Source of the DNA: Sediminibacillus massiliensis
GTDB taxonomy: Bacteria; Bacillota; Bacilli; Bacillales; Amphibacillaceae
NCBI RefSeq assembly: GCF_900156915.1
Contig: NZ_LT732535.1
Location: forward strand, 1,141,823 to 1,205,822
DNA length: 64,000 nucleotides
Reading direction: 5' to 3'
Shown: piece after piece, positions 1-7,721 of the stretch
How positions within the stretch are numbered: position 1 is the stretch's first letter
Layout: every line of letters starts with the position of its first letter
The notes under the pieces: model-generated
Databases searched by the model: none
Seen by the model: the letters and a program-made list of their open reading frames with translations, nothing else
Told to the model about the DNA's origin: nothing
Position numbers and translations under genes: made by a program

Positions 1-296
1 AACAGCACGATGCTGAAGCCCATGGAAAATTTATACTTTATGCTTTTCTTCGGACCTTTTGCAGGTAATTTGCCCAATCTTCTGAAGGCAAAGAAAGACA
101 CGAGTATAAATAGCACCGGCCACAGCCAACGTAAGTAATGACTGTAAATGTGCCAGGGACCGAGGATGAAAATGAACGCAATGAACATGAGCAAGAGTAG
201 CCAGTCTATCACGAGCACCTTCTTGCTGCCGAAGTCCGTTTTTAACAGATGGTAAAAGAGAGCTAAAGGTAACAGGATGTATATAGCAGCCATCAT
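1..296 (-). CDS. Membrane protein, N-terminal part (cut by window edge)
   Basis: The minus-strand frame starting at the ATG-ATG pair at 296/293 reads through to the left edge and gives a clear membrane protein N terminus: three hydrophobic stretches (residues about 3-16, 29-48 and 59-73), a GPWHIYSHYLRWLWP loop and a basic segment before a fourth hydrophobic stretch. I do not recognise the family firmly; large bacillar membrane proteins with a cytoplasmic or extracellular enzyme domain can begin this way. The best ribosome binding site (GGAAAGGAAG, about 315-325) is 8 bases from another ATG at 306, which is in a different frame. Removing one base from the A run at 299-302 would join that ATG to this frame. 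The gene is therefore either started from a poorly placed ATG or has a one-base frameshift right after its start. Confidence 0.6.
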   Translation of the reverse strand, partial: MMAAIYILLPLALFYHLLKTDFGSKKVLVIDWLLLLMFIAFIFILGPWHIYSHYLRWLWPVLFILVSFFAFRRLGKLPAKGPKKSIKYKFSMGFSIVL

Positions 297-306
297 CCAA
301 ATCATT

Positions 307-839
307 TTTCTATCTTCCTTTCCGAAAACAGTATGTACCGAATATTGCGAGAATTTATTATCTAATTACTGATATGATTTCTTTCCTGAACCTGAACACC
401 CCCGAAACAGTTTTATTGAACATCTGCAAAATAATAAGCCGGTACTCCCTTCAGCTTATTTTGATTTCAAACCGTCCTTGTGAAAGGATGGTTAATTATA
501 CTTACGAAAGAGATCTGATTTGGTTTCAAGATAACAACTTCTTTGTGCCTTCCAAATAAATGTTCCCTTCAGACACTTACATATGACAAATGAAGAGGTG
601 TACAACCACTGTCGTAACAATGCTATGCCTCCCCTATACTCATGCCTGTTTTTATCATTCACACCCTTGCTCACATCTGTCCAATTTATTCAAGGCTGTT
701 ATTCTTTTCATTACATAGTAAAATTAAAAAATCAGTGTGTAGAGATATTGGGATTACTTATGTATATATATAAGAACCAAAAATATATGTCGTATGATAC
801 GTCTGCCATCTGAAATTACAACTTTTCGGAGGGTAAAAT
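307..839. other. Intergenic region without a convincing gene
   Basis: About 530 bases between the left-edge gene and the DUF2798 gene. The short open frames here have no good ribosome binding site and read as random, cysteine- and histidine-containing peptides. A possible stem (AATAAGC at 431-437 with GCTTATT at 452-458) is the only local structure seen. An AT-rich stretch at 760-772 may hold the -10 region for the gene at 840. Confidence 0.4.
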
Positions 840-1343
840 ATGTACAGAGAAGAAAGACTGCCTCAAAGCCCTAAAGAAGGCGTAATCTTTATGCTGATTA
901 TTTCGGTCATTTCGGTCAACACTATCGCCCCGATCATTATGGGCATGGAATTCGGTTTCAGTAAGAAGAATTATATAGAAACCTTGAAGGTCATTCCGAT
1001 TATGTGGGTTATTGTCATTATGTTAGTAAGATTTGTTGCAGGACCACTAGTGGGCAAAGTGATGCCGAAATTCGTCGGAAAGACAGATGGATTCAATGCC
1101 AGAATATTATTAAATACTTTATTGAATGTGACAGTCTTGTCTATTCTGTTAACAATCATCGGTACTTGGATTGGTACGAAACAAATAAGCATGGAACCTT
1201 TTCAGAATTTCTTTCATAGCTGATTTAGAAACTTTGGGATAGCGTTCTGGATTGAGTTGTTAATTGCACAGCCCATTGCAAGGTTTTCAATGAAAAAATT
1301 ACACGCAAAACAAAGACGTGAAGCAGAGACTGTCAATCTATAA
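840..1343 (+). pseudogene. DUF2798-family membrane protein, interrupted by an in-frame TGA
   Basis: A good ribosome binding site (CGGAGGG) precedes the ATG at 840. The product has the DUF2798 pattern: a short polar N terminus, a hydrophobic helix at residues 15-36, a second at about 50-70 and a third at about 95-112. At 1221-1223 the frame meets TGA just after FHS, then continues open without a break to TAA at 1341-1343 with RNFGIAFWIELLIAQPIARF, the sort of last helix and basic tail expected of the family. The TGA most simply replaces a TGG tryptophan codon. Full length would be 167 residues; the truncated product is 127. A strong terminator follows directly. It could be a decayed gene, a sequencing error or a readthrough case. 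Confidence 0.7.
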
Positions 1344-1364
1344 TAAATAGTACCAATTGTCATG

Positions 1365-1393
1365 GCCGGTAGGTTTTAATAAAACCTACCGGC
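1365..1393 (+). terminator. Intrinsic terminator after the DUF2798 gene
   Basis: A perfect 13-bp inverted repeat, GCCGGTAGGTTTT (1365-1377) and its complement (1381-1393), with a 3-base loop, followed by TGTTAATTTTG. It lies 20 bases after the TAA at 1343, which supports the view that the open frame past the TGA belongs to the same gene. Confidence 0.85.
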
Positions 1394-1642
1394 TGTTAAT
1401 TTTGCAGATGATAAGTGCTGTACACGAAGTCCCTATGCTTCTTTCAAAGTCTGCCCGTGAGCTTTTCTGCTTCCATTTTTAACTGTTATCAGGGTCTGTA
1501 GTAATAGAACCACATCCACCTTTTGGTATTACATCTTACAGGGTTCATGTTAAAATAGGTGTGTTTTCGATTTCCTGAAGTTGGGGAATATAATAGAATC
1601 GTAGATTTAAGCAAATTCTTACATAAGGAAGTGAACAATTAC

Positions 1643-2785
1643 ATGAAGAAATTATCTTTGTTATTCTCTGCTGTGTTCCTGACCTTTTTCCTTGCCGCTT
1701 GTTCAGAAACCACTTCTACAAATGAAGAGAATGAGGAAAACCAAAACAAGCAAAATGAAGAGCAGTCAGAGGAACAGCCTGAAGAAGGAACAACAGACCA
1801 GGAAAATGAAAACAAGGAGCAAGAGGAAAGCAAAGAATCGGAGCCTGAACAGCCCTATGAACCCATAAAACCGGCTGAGGATGCCAAGCCTCTCGAAGAT
1901 AAGCTGACAGAAGAGGAACTTGAAAAGATGCCTAAGGCTGAAGCACACGGAGGGGATCGCACGCGTTTGGTTCCAGTTGGGGAAACAATGGTAGAGGGTG
2001 CCGAAGATCAAACTGATGGACCATTAAAGGATCATAGACTTGTAGCCTATTATGGACACCCGAATTCTACCAATATGGGGATACTTGGCGAGATGGAGCC
2101 CGATGCTCTAATGGAAAAGTTGAAAGAACAGACACAGGCATATTCCGATGCCGATCCGTCCCGTCCGGCCATTCCGACAATCGAACTGATTTCGACTGTC
2201 GCTCAGCGGGATCCGGGACCTGAAGGTAAGTATTTCCATATGACCTCACCTGAACAAATCGACGAATATGCCGAACTTGCCAAAGAAAACGATGCATTGC
2301 TTATGCTGGATGTCCAGCTCGGAACAGACTCTGTCATCAACCAGGTGAAATTAATCGAAAAGTGGCTTAAGCTCCCTTATGTCCATTTGGCCATCGATAC
2401 GGAATTCCACGTACAGGAAGGAGAAACTCCAGGCATCGATCTCGGACAAGTGAACGGAGAAGAAGTGCAGGAAGCAGTTGACTATCTATCCAAAATGGTG
2501 GAAGAAAATGATTTGCCTGACAAAATCGTACTCGTGCATCAGTTCATGGATGAAGCTCTGACGAACAAAGAAGCCATCCAGCCGACCGAAAACGTAGAAG
2601 TCGCCTTGAACTATGACGGATGGGGCGATGCGTCGACAAAGATGTCGCTTTACCGTAAGTTCGTCCGGAATGAAGCTGTCCAATACGGCGGATTCAAAAT
2701 CTTTTACAATAAGGATGAACCTGTGATGAGTGCAGAAGAAGTGTTAAAACTTGATCCGAATCCGGCGATCATCAATTACCAGTAA
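1643..2785 (+). CDS. Lipoprotein with a Glu-rich linker and a predicted enzyme-like domain
   Basis: The start at 1643 is chosen because AAGGAAGTG lies 9 bases upstream and the next residues form a lipoprotein signal: MKK, a hydrophobic core and the lipobox LAACSE (Cys at about residue 17). The mature protein should be anchored to the outer face of the membrane. Residues about 20-85 are low complexity, rich in Glu, Gln, Asn and Lys, and probably extended. From residue 120 on there is a compact domain with HPNSTNMGILGE, LLMLDVQLG, VHLAIDTEFH, KIVLVHQF and ALNYDGWGD segments, a spacing that suggests a TIM-barrel fold. I know similar uncharacterised lipoproteins but no function. The gene is single, with a terminator behind it. 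Confidence 0.8.
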   Translation: MKKLSLLFSAVFLTFFLAACSETTSTNEENEENQNKQNEEQSEEQPEEGTTDQENENKEQEESKESEPEQPYEPIKPAEDAKPLEDKLTEEELEKMPKAEAHGGDRTRLVPVGETMVEGAEDQTDGPLKDHRLVAYYGHPNSTNMGILGEMEPDALMEKLKEQTQAYSDADPSRPAIPTIELISTVAQRDPGPEGKYFHMTSPEQIDEYAELAKENDALLMLDVQLGTDSVINQVKLIEKWLKLPYVHLAIDTEFHVQEGETPGIDLGQVNGEEVQEAVDYLSKMVEENDLPDKIVLVHQFMDEALTNKEAIQPTENVEVALNYDGWGDASTKMSLYRKFVRNEAVQYGGFKIFYNKDEPVMSAEEVLKLDPNPAIINYQ

Positions 2786-2813
2786 CAAAAGAAACGAAAA
2801 GTCAGATGGTATT

Positions 2814-2847
2814 AAAAAATGAGCTTGGGGTTCCAAGCTCATTTTTT
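2814..2847. terminator. Bidirectional terminator
   Basis: AAAAAATGAGCTTGG (2814-2828) pairs with CCAAGCTCATTTTTT (2833-2847). With A and T runs on both sides it can end both the rightward lipoprotein gene and the leftward yczI gene, whose stop codon touches it. Confidence 0.85.
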
Positions 2848-3083
2848 TAGAGAAGCTGAGACGTATAAATCACAATGAAAAAAACAAAAACAGCTGCCAC
2901 TATATTCACATATCCCCAAAATGATTTTCGATTCTCTCGAATTACAATTAAGCCCGTTACGAGTGTAAGGATACCCGTCAACAACAATGCATAAGGCAAT
3001 AAATTCAATTGTTGAGCTATCAAAATATAACTGCAAAATACTATAACAGAAATGGATAAAATCACTCTTAACACTTTCAGCAA
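2847..3083 (-). CDS. yczI: YczI-like small membrane protein (DUF3953)
   Basis: A 78-residue protein beginning at TTG 3083, 9 bases after AGGGGGAAAG on the minus strand. Two hydrophobic spans near the N terminus (residues 5-22 and 28-47) and one near the C terminus (57-73) surround a short basic loop, RENRKSFWGYVN. The loop and the Val-rich last helix match the DUF3953 family (B. subtilis YczI). Function is unknown. It is a single-gene unit convergent with the lipoprotein gene and shares its terminator. Confidence 0.75.
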   Translation of the reverse strand: MLKVLRVILSISVIVFCSYILIAQQLNLLPYALLLTGILTLVTGLIVIRENRKSFWGYVNIVAAVFVFFIVIYTSQLL

Positions 3084-3423
3084 CTGTCTTTCCCCCTACA
3101 GTAAATCTCTTCTTATTTAACTAATCTGATCGGAAATAATCAAGGTGTCTCTATTAAATTTAACATAGATATGCTTAACTTGATAATCTGCAATATAGGA
3201 TTTTTTCTTGCCAGGATACAAAGTATAAAGAAGTCCTGCTTATGCCTGTTTCGGCTTTTATTTCCAGGACTGTAATTATTAATGTGGTAAAGACCCATGC
3301 ACCTAATAGCCATCCGCATAAAGCAGCGGATGGCTTTTCAACTTTTCAGGCTAGTTTGATGTATTTACAGTTATTACTTTCCCCAATTTTCAACCCTCCA
3401 TTTGGTTGCTCCGATATTCGCCT

Positions 3424-3458
3424 TGCATCTATACGGTTATATAGTGTAGTATATAACC
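3424..3458 (+). promoter_or_regulatory. Promoter with inverted-repeat operator for the GntR/ABC operon
   Basis: TTGCAT (3424-3429) and TAGTAT (3447-3452), spaced 17 bases, fit a sigma-A promoter. The inverted repeat GGTTATAT (3435-3442) and ATATAACC (3451-3458) overlaps the -10 element, the usual place for autorepression by a YtrA/YhcF-type GntR protein. The 5' leader of 3488 is short. Confidence 0.6.
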
Positions 3459-3487
3459 ATATAACCAATGATGAAGGCGTTGATCAA

Positions 3488-3871
3488 ATGACTCAACATT
3501 TTAAATCTGACAAACCAATCTTTATACAGATTCGAGAAAAAGTGGAAGATCAAATTGTTCGAGGATCGCTAAAGGAAGGAGACCAAGCCCCCTCTACAAC
3601 TCAATTAGTCAATTTCTATAAAGTGAACCATGTTACAGCCGCCAAAGGTATGAATCAATTAGTAGAAGCAGGAATCCTCTATAAGAAACGGGGGATTGGC
3701 ATGTTTGTCGCAGAAGGAGCACAGCAGAAATTACTCCAGAAAAGAAAAGAGAATTTTGCTTCTGTTTACCTAAAAAGCATGATTTTGGAAGCAGAAAAAC
3801 TGAACCTTTCAGAAGCGGAATTATTTAATTTGATCAAGAAGACAAAGGAGGAGCTTCATAATGGCAGTTAA
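3488..3871 (+). CDS. GntR-family transcriptional regulator (YtrA/YhcF type)
   Basis: The start at ATG 3488 follows AAGGCG at 8 bases and removes a long non-coding-looking N-terminal extension. The 127-residue product has the short GntR layout: a winged helix at residues 10-78 (IFIQIREKVEDQIVRGSL, then the recognition region VNHVTAAKGMNQLVEAGI and the wing KKRGIGMFV), followed by only a short helical tail. Such short regulators normally sit in front of an ABC transporter and repress it. Here the stop overlaps the ABC ATPase start by 11 bases, so the two are translationally coupled. The likely signal is cell-envelope stress or an antibiotic, by analogy with B. subtilis YtrA; that part is inference. 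Confidence 0.85.
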   Translation: MTQHFKSDKPIFIQIREKVEDQIVRGSLKEGDQAPSTTQLVNFYKVNHVTAAKGMNQLVEAGILYKKRGIGMFVAEGAQQKLLQKRKENFASVYLKSMILEAEKLNLSEAELFNLIKKTKEELHNGS

Positions 3872-4736
3872 ACTTGAGATCAATAATATTTGTTTAACGT
3901 TTGGAAAGCAACACACGCTTAGAAATGTCACTACTGTATTGGAGTCAGGAAAAATCTACGGCCTTATAGGAAGAAACGGAGCTGGTAAAACATCATTGCT
4001 ATCTCTGATTGCTTCTTACCGCCTTCCTACATTAGGAATGATTACTTATGATGGGGAAAATCTCTTTGAGCATCCTAAGCACACGAAAGATATTCATTTC
4101 GGATACGACCGTGTTTTTAAAGATGAAGTAGTTGAAAAAGCAAATAATTATCTTAAATCGGTAAAATTACACCGCCCTCACTTTGATGAAGAGTATGCAG
4201 ATGAACTTATCAAAAAGTTCAAGATTGATTTGAACAAACCACTAAGTAAATATTCAAAAGGAATGACTGCCGCCTTCCACGTCATGCTTGGGCTGGCAAA
4301 TCGTTCACCCATCACCATTTTTGATGAAGTTTATTTAGGCCTCGACGCTCCGACGAGAGAAATGTTCTATCAAGAACTATTAGAAGAACAGGAAAGAAAT
4401 CAAAGAATGTTTATTCTTTCCACACATTTAGTGTCTGAAATGGAGCATCTCTTTGATCATGTACTTATTCTTGACCAAGGGAAGCTCATTGTTGATGAAG
4501 ACTTTGAAGCATTTACGAGCCGGGGAGTTAAGGTTATTGGTGATCTCAATACAGTCAATGAATTTACTGCAAACAAGCACATTTTGCATGAGGAAAACCT
4601 GGGTGGAACAAAGGCCGCCACAATTTACGGAGAATTTACTGAGGAAGAGTGGACACTCGCTAAATCAAAAGACCTTGAAGTTGAACCCATCTCCCTCCAA
4701 CAGTTATTCATACATTTTACAAAGGAGGAAGATTGA
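3861..4736 (+). CDS. ABC transporter ATP-binding protein (exporter type)
   Basis: A 291-residue ATPase with an AAGGAGGAGC ribosome binding site inside the end of the GntR gene. Walker A is GRNGAGKT (residues 37-44), the signature is the degenerate YSKGM (about 132), Walker B is ITIFDEVYLGLDAP (about 151-164), and the switch His lies in STHLVSE. The LSGGQ replacement by YSKGM is common in the Ytr/Bcr exporter ATPases. After residue 225 there is a small extra C-terminal domain. With the following permease it would form a drug, peptide or lipid-type exporter controlled by the GntR protein. Confidence 0.9.
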   Translation: MAVKLEINNICLTFGKQHTLRNVTTVLESGKIYGLIGRNGAGKTSLLSLIASYRLPTLGMITYDGENLFEHPKHTKDIHFGYDRVFKDEVVEKANNYLKSVKLHRPHFDEEYADELIKKFKIDLNKPLSKYSKGMTAAFHVMLGLANRSPITIFDEVYLGLDAPTREMFYQELLEEQERNQRMFILSTHLVSEMEHLFDHVLILDQGKLIVDEDFEAFTSRGVKVIGDLNTVNEFTANKHILHEENLGGTKAATIYGEFTEEEWTLAKSKDLEVEPISLQQLFIHFTKEED

Positions 4737-5446
4737 TGCTTCCACATTTTAATAAAACCGTTATGAAGGAGCTCTATAAAGAGTGGATGAAATGGTCCAT
4801 ATGGTTATTTGGTGTTATCATTACCATTCGCGTTGTCCTTTGGATTCTGGATTATAATGGCGATGAAGGGCAAGTTATCGATCACTTTATGTACTTTATG
4901 AATGATTCCAGCCGTATCTTCTTGTTCGTAGTTGGAATCATGATGGTATTCACTTTTCTTCGTTATTATATAGAACTCGGACTCACACGCAGAACCTATT
5001 TTATAGGAGGAACCCTCGCTTCTTTCATGACTTCATTAACAATTGGGCTCATTAGTGTTCTTCTTGCTTTCCTGGAAAGATTTTTGCTGTCACAGTTAGA
5101 TATTAATTATCCGGATTATATCTACTCCAACAGTTTTGGATATTGGGTAAGTTTCTTCCTATTATTTGTGACTACTTCCTGGCTTTTCTACATGGTTGGT
5201 TGGTTTATTGGTCATGTTTTCTACAGGTACAAGTGGTGGAAAGGAATGTTTGCTATTGGCTTCTCCGTTGTCTTACTAATATTGGAAGGTATTGTGACTG
5301 GCGACACGGTAACACTGTATGGCATTACGTTAGAAAACCATTCCCTACCGATTTTCTTTACTATAATCATCATGTTCCTGCTGAGTGCAGGAATGTTAGC
5401 AGTAAACTATCGATTAGTAAAAGATATTCGAGTGAAAATGAAATAA
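4736..5446 (+). CDS. ABC transporter permease, six-helix membrane subunit
   Basis: ATG 4736 overlaps the TGA of the ATPase gene and has AAAGGAGGAA 5 bases upstream; the TTG one codon earlier is less well placed. The 236-residue product has about six hydrophobic segments (residues 17-36, 58-73, 92-112, 137-160, 172-190, 200-222) and no other domain, as expected for the membrane half of a GntR-controlled exporter. The family is too variable to name a substrate. It is the last gene of the operon; a terminator-like hairpin lies at 5585-5616. Confidence 0.8.
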   Translation: MLPHFNKTVMKELYKEWMKWSIWLFGVIITIRVVLWILDYNGDEGQVIDHFMYFMNDSSRIFLFVVGIMMVFTFLRYYIELGLTRRTYFIGGTLASFMTSLTIGLISVLLAFLERFLLSQLDINYPDYIYSNSFGYWVSFFLLFVTTSWLFYMVGWFIGHVFYRYKWWKGMFAIGFSVVLLILEGIVTGDTVTLYGITLENHSLPIFFTIIIMFLLSAGMLAVNYRLVKDIRVKMK

Positions 5447-5584
5447 ATATATTGAATTCGAATCTTAAAGTATCTGCTGCGTTAGCTGAACAACAGGATT
5501 TCATAAGTAATCAAAGGATAATAACCTGAATAACGAATTAACGGATTGTTTGGATATTCTATGATAAAACCCTGATATAACGAC

Positions 5585-5616
5585 AAAATGACGTGTGCCA
5601 ATTCACACGTCATTTT
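5585..5616. terminator. Terminator between convergent genes
   Basis: AAAATGACGTGTG (5585-5597) pairs perfectly with CACACGTCATTTT (5604-5616), loop 6 bases, with T-rich DNA on the right. It lies between the rightward permease gene and the leftward stress-protein gene and can serve both. Confidence 0.8.
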
Positions 5617-5667
5617 GCTTGTCAATTTTTTAGTACACCTTAAAACGGAACCCTCTGGCTTCCACCC

Positions 5668-6180
5668 TTATCTTGAATTCTCGTCAAAATGGACTGTATC
5701 TTTTAAGTCATTGCCTTGTTCCATTGACTTACTGTTAGTCATCTTCTTCACGAATTCCTTCACGGTCTTCATGTTCATGCCGGATTCCCAGTATTCTGCA
5801 ATATCAGGTGTCACTTTGACCAGCACCACATTCGGATCGTCGGCTGATGTTTCCAACACTTTTCCGATAATCGGATTCCAGTAATCTTTTTTCTTCTTGT
5901 CATCCTGCACAAATTCAGCTGTTCCACTGATTGATACATAGGAGTTGCCTGCGTATGCAAGGTTAACCGCCGGATTCTGTCCGATGTCCCGGTATTTGTC
6001 CGTGTCCTTCTCGGTGATGAACCAGATTTCTTCCTCATCAAATCCTACTTCCTGAGTTTGCATGGGACGGGACATGAGCTTTCCATCCGGCGATACAGTA
6101 GTCAACATCGCCACTTTTTCATCTTTGATCAAGTCTTTTATTTTCTTAATGGTTTCTTGGTTGTCAGATTGATTGGCCAT
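5668..6180 (-). CDS. Pyridoxamine 5'-phosphate oxidase-family general stress protein
   Basis: A 170-residue protein starting at ATG 6180, 7 bases after TTAGGAGGG. The split-barrel flavin-binding fold of the PNPOx-like family is recognisable from VAMLTTVSPDGKLMSRPMQ (residues 23-41), EIWFITEKDTDKYRDI and NPAVNLAYAG, then YVSISGTAEFVQD. The C-terminal WGP-like region is IAEYWESGMN. It resembles the general stress protein 26 group (B. subtilis YdaG), small flavin-binding proteins of unclear catalytic role. The last 25 residues are polar. It stands alone, so no pathway can be read from context. Confidence 0.85.
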   Translation of the reverse strand: MANQSDNQETIKKIKDLIKDEKVAMLTTVSPDGKLMSRPMQTQEVGFDEEEIWFITEKDTDKYRDIGQNPAVNLAYAGNSYVSISGTAEFVQDDKKKKDYWNPIIGKVLETSADDPNVVLVKVTPDIAEYWESGMNMKTVKEFVKKMTNSKSMEQGNDLKDTVHFDENSR

Positions 6181-6309
6181 TTAGAATTCCCTCCTAAATC
6201 TTTGCTTCTTGGGATACCTTTTCCCCGATTGATAATGATTTACACATTACCTATAAGCCAGAGTAACCAAGATAGGGAAAGCGACCTTCAAGAGAATTGC
6301 CCGTATTAC

Positions 6310-6567
6310 TCACTCCAGGAAATATTCGAAAAACGTAACTACATAATATATATTGAAAAAGTACAGTACCTGTATCAGCAGAAAAATCAATAAAACAATG
6401 ACAAACCCCCTTACCGTCGATTGTTTCAATTGAAAATAATAACCTGCTGCCCATATCACATAAAGAAATACAATAAACAAATTTTCACCTGTGTGCGGAT
6501 CTTCTTGAGGAACAAAATGCATTCCAAAGTATAGGAAAAACCCCAATACCAATAAACCGATCAGCAC
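6310..6567 (-). CDS. Small membrane protein with uncertain start
   Basis: The frame encodes three hydrophobic spans (residues 1-16, 28-44, 53-80) separated by VPQEDPHTGEN and QLKQSTVRG, so it looks like a real small membrane protein, not a shadow. GTG 6567 is the first ordinary start codon but has no ribosome binding site. Upstream, the frame stays open through IRNAIHLTNIV, while the only good ribosome binding site (GAGGTGGGG) is followed by a GTG at 6608 in another frame. A one-base change near 6590-6605 would join them. I cannot assign a family. Confidence 0.5.
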   Translation of the reverse strand: MLIGLLVLGFFLYFGMHFVPQEDPHTGENLFIVFLYVIWAAGYYFQLKQSTVRGFVIVLLIFLLIQVLYFFNIYYVVTFFEYFLE

Positions 6568-6750
6568 AACAATGTTCGTTAGATGGATTGCATTTCGGAT
6601 ATTTTCACCCCCACCTCATAAATACCCTTTCTATCAATCTAACAATTATTTCCATTCCTAATTAATAAAAAGCAGTTCAATGAAAGGCTGCAAATACCAG
6701 TTTGCGCCCCTTACTGAACTACTTGATTAACTATAGAAGGCATCCAATCC

Positions 6751-7518
6751 TCAATAGCACACTTTGATATGGTTCAAAGACTTTTCCGCCAGTCGTTTTG
6801 TTATCTCTTTACTGACTTTGCTGTCGGTAATCACATGACAGATTTCATCTAATCCTGTGATACGGGAAAACGCCTGGACACCAAATTTACTATGGTCGAG
6901 CATGAGAAATGTGCTTTCAGCGCAAGCGATCATTTTTTTCTTAATAAGGGCCTGCCGTTCATCCAGTTCGCTTAATCCGCGTTCAAAGTGCAATCCCTTG
7001 CACGAAATAAAAGCTTTATTTACTCGGTATGTACCAATGGAAGCTTCTGCAAGCGGGCCAACATATGATAAAGAATCGGGTAAAAGCACTCCGCCAGCTG
7101 AAATGACGGTCATTTCTTTTTTCCGGCTCAATGCCATCACTACCTGAATAGAGTTCGTCAACACCGTAATCGGAATGTTGGGCAAAGCTTTGGCCATGTA
7201 CCATGCCGTCGTGCTTGCATCGAGAATGATCGTATCGCCATCGACCACTTGTTTGACTGCTTCATGAGCTATTTCCATTTTTTCTTTTCTATTAATCACT
7301 TTACGTTCTGTATAAGGAATTTCCATGTCATCCTGCTCTTGAACGGAAACAGCCCCTCCATAGCTTCTGGCCAGCTTCTTTTCGTTTTCCAATTTCTCCA
7401 GGTCTCTCCGGATCGTTTCCTCTGTAACGGAAAAAAATTCACTCAATTCCGTTACCTTCACGGTTTTTTGTTCATTCAATAAATACAAGATCCTTTGCTG
7501 TCGTTCCACAGCAAGCAT
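6751..7518 (-). CDS. DeoR-family transcriptional regulator
   Basis: ATG 7518 follows TAGGAG at 8 bases; longer starts add a non-conserved tail. The 255-residue product has the DeoR helix-turn-helix (RQQRILYLLNEQ, then VTELSEFFSVTEETIRRDLE, residues 4-50), the SYGGAV linker and the sugar-phosphate-sensing C-terminal domain with TIILDASTTAWYMAK and TVLTNSIQV. Such proteins repress sugar or sugar-acid catabolic genes and respond to a phosphorylated sugar. It lies just downstream of the TRAP transporter operon on the same strand, behind that operon's terminator, and has its own cre site at 7604-7617. Control of the TRAP operon is a reasonable inference. Confidence 0.85.
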   Translation of the reverse strand: MLAVERQQRILYLLNEQKTVKVTELSEFFSVTEETIRRDLEKLENEKKLARSYGGAVSVQEQDDMEIPYTERKVINRKEKMEIAHEAVKQVVDGDTIILDASTTAWYMAKALPNIPITVLTNSIQVVMALSRKKEMTVISAGGVLLPDSLSYVGPLAEASIGTYRVNKAFISCKGLHFERGLSELDERQALIKKKMIACAESTFLMLDHSKFGVQAFSRITGLDEICHVITDSKVSKEITKRLAEKSLNHIKVCY

Positions 7519-7603
7519 ATCGCATCTCCTACTTTCATCTGCATAAAATTCCCATCTACTCTTTCCTCTACTGTAACATTTCAACTTCTATTAAATCCAT
7601 TTT

Positions 7604-7617
7604 ATAAAGCGCTTACA
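7604..7617 (-). promoter_or_regulatory. cre site upstream of the DeoR gene
   Basis: On the minus strand TGTAAGCGCTTTAT, 13 of 14 matches to the CcpA consensus TGWAARCGYTWNCW. The same 14-mer occurs at 38198-38211. It lies 86 bases before the DeoR start. Confidence 0.75.
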
Positions 7618-7678
7618 AAACTTGCAAGGTAAAATCGTTTATTCGTTCAAAATTAGTCTTTCTGCCGGATGATGTAGA

Positions 7679-7717
7679 AAAATCTTGTGAACTGACGGAT
7701 CATCCACAAGATTTTTT
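7679..7717 (-). terminator. Terminator of the TRAP transporter operon
   Basis: AAATCTTGTG and CACAAGATTT flank a 15-base loop, with the T run of the minus-strand transcript at the left side. It starts 5 bases beyond the dctM stop codon. Confidence 0.8.
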
Positions 7718-7721
7718 CTAG

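Noticed and set aside
31-300. 89-residue minus-strand frame at the left edge
   Set aside because: Composition rich in His, Cys and Arg; it overlaps the hydrophobic membrane protein frame, which is far more protein-like. It only matters because its ATG has the better ribosome binding site.
5143-5529. 128-residue frame overlapping the ABC permease end
   Set aside because: Trp- and Cys-rich shadow in another frame with no start signal.
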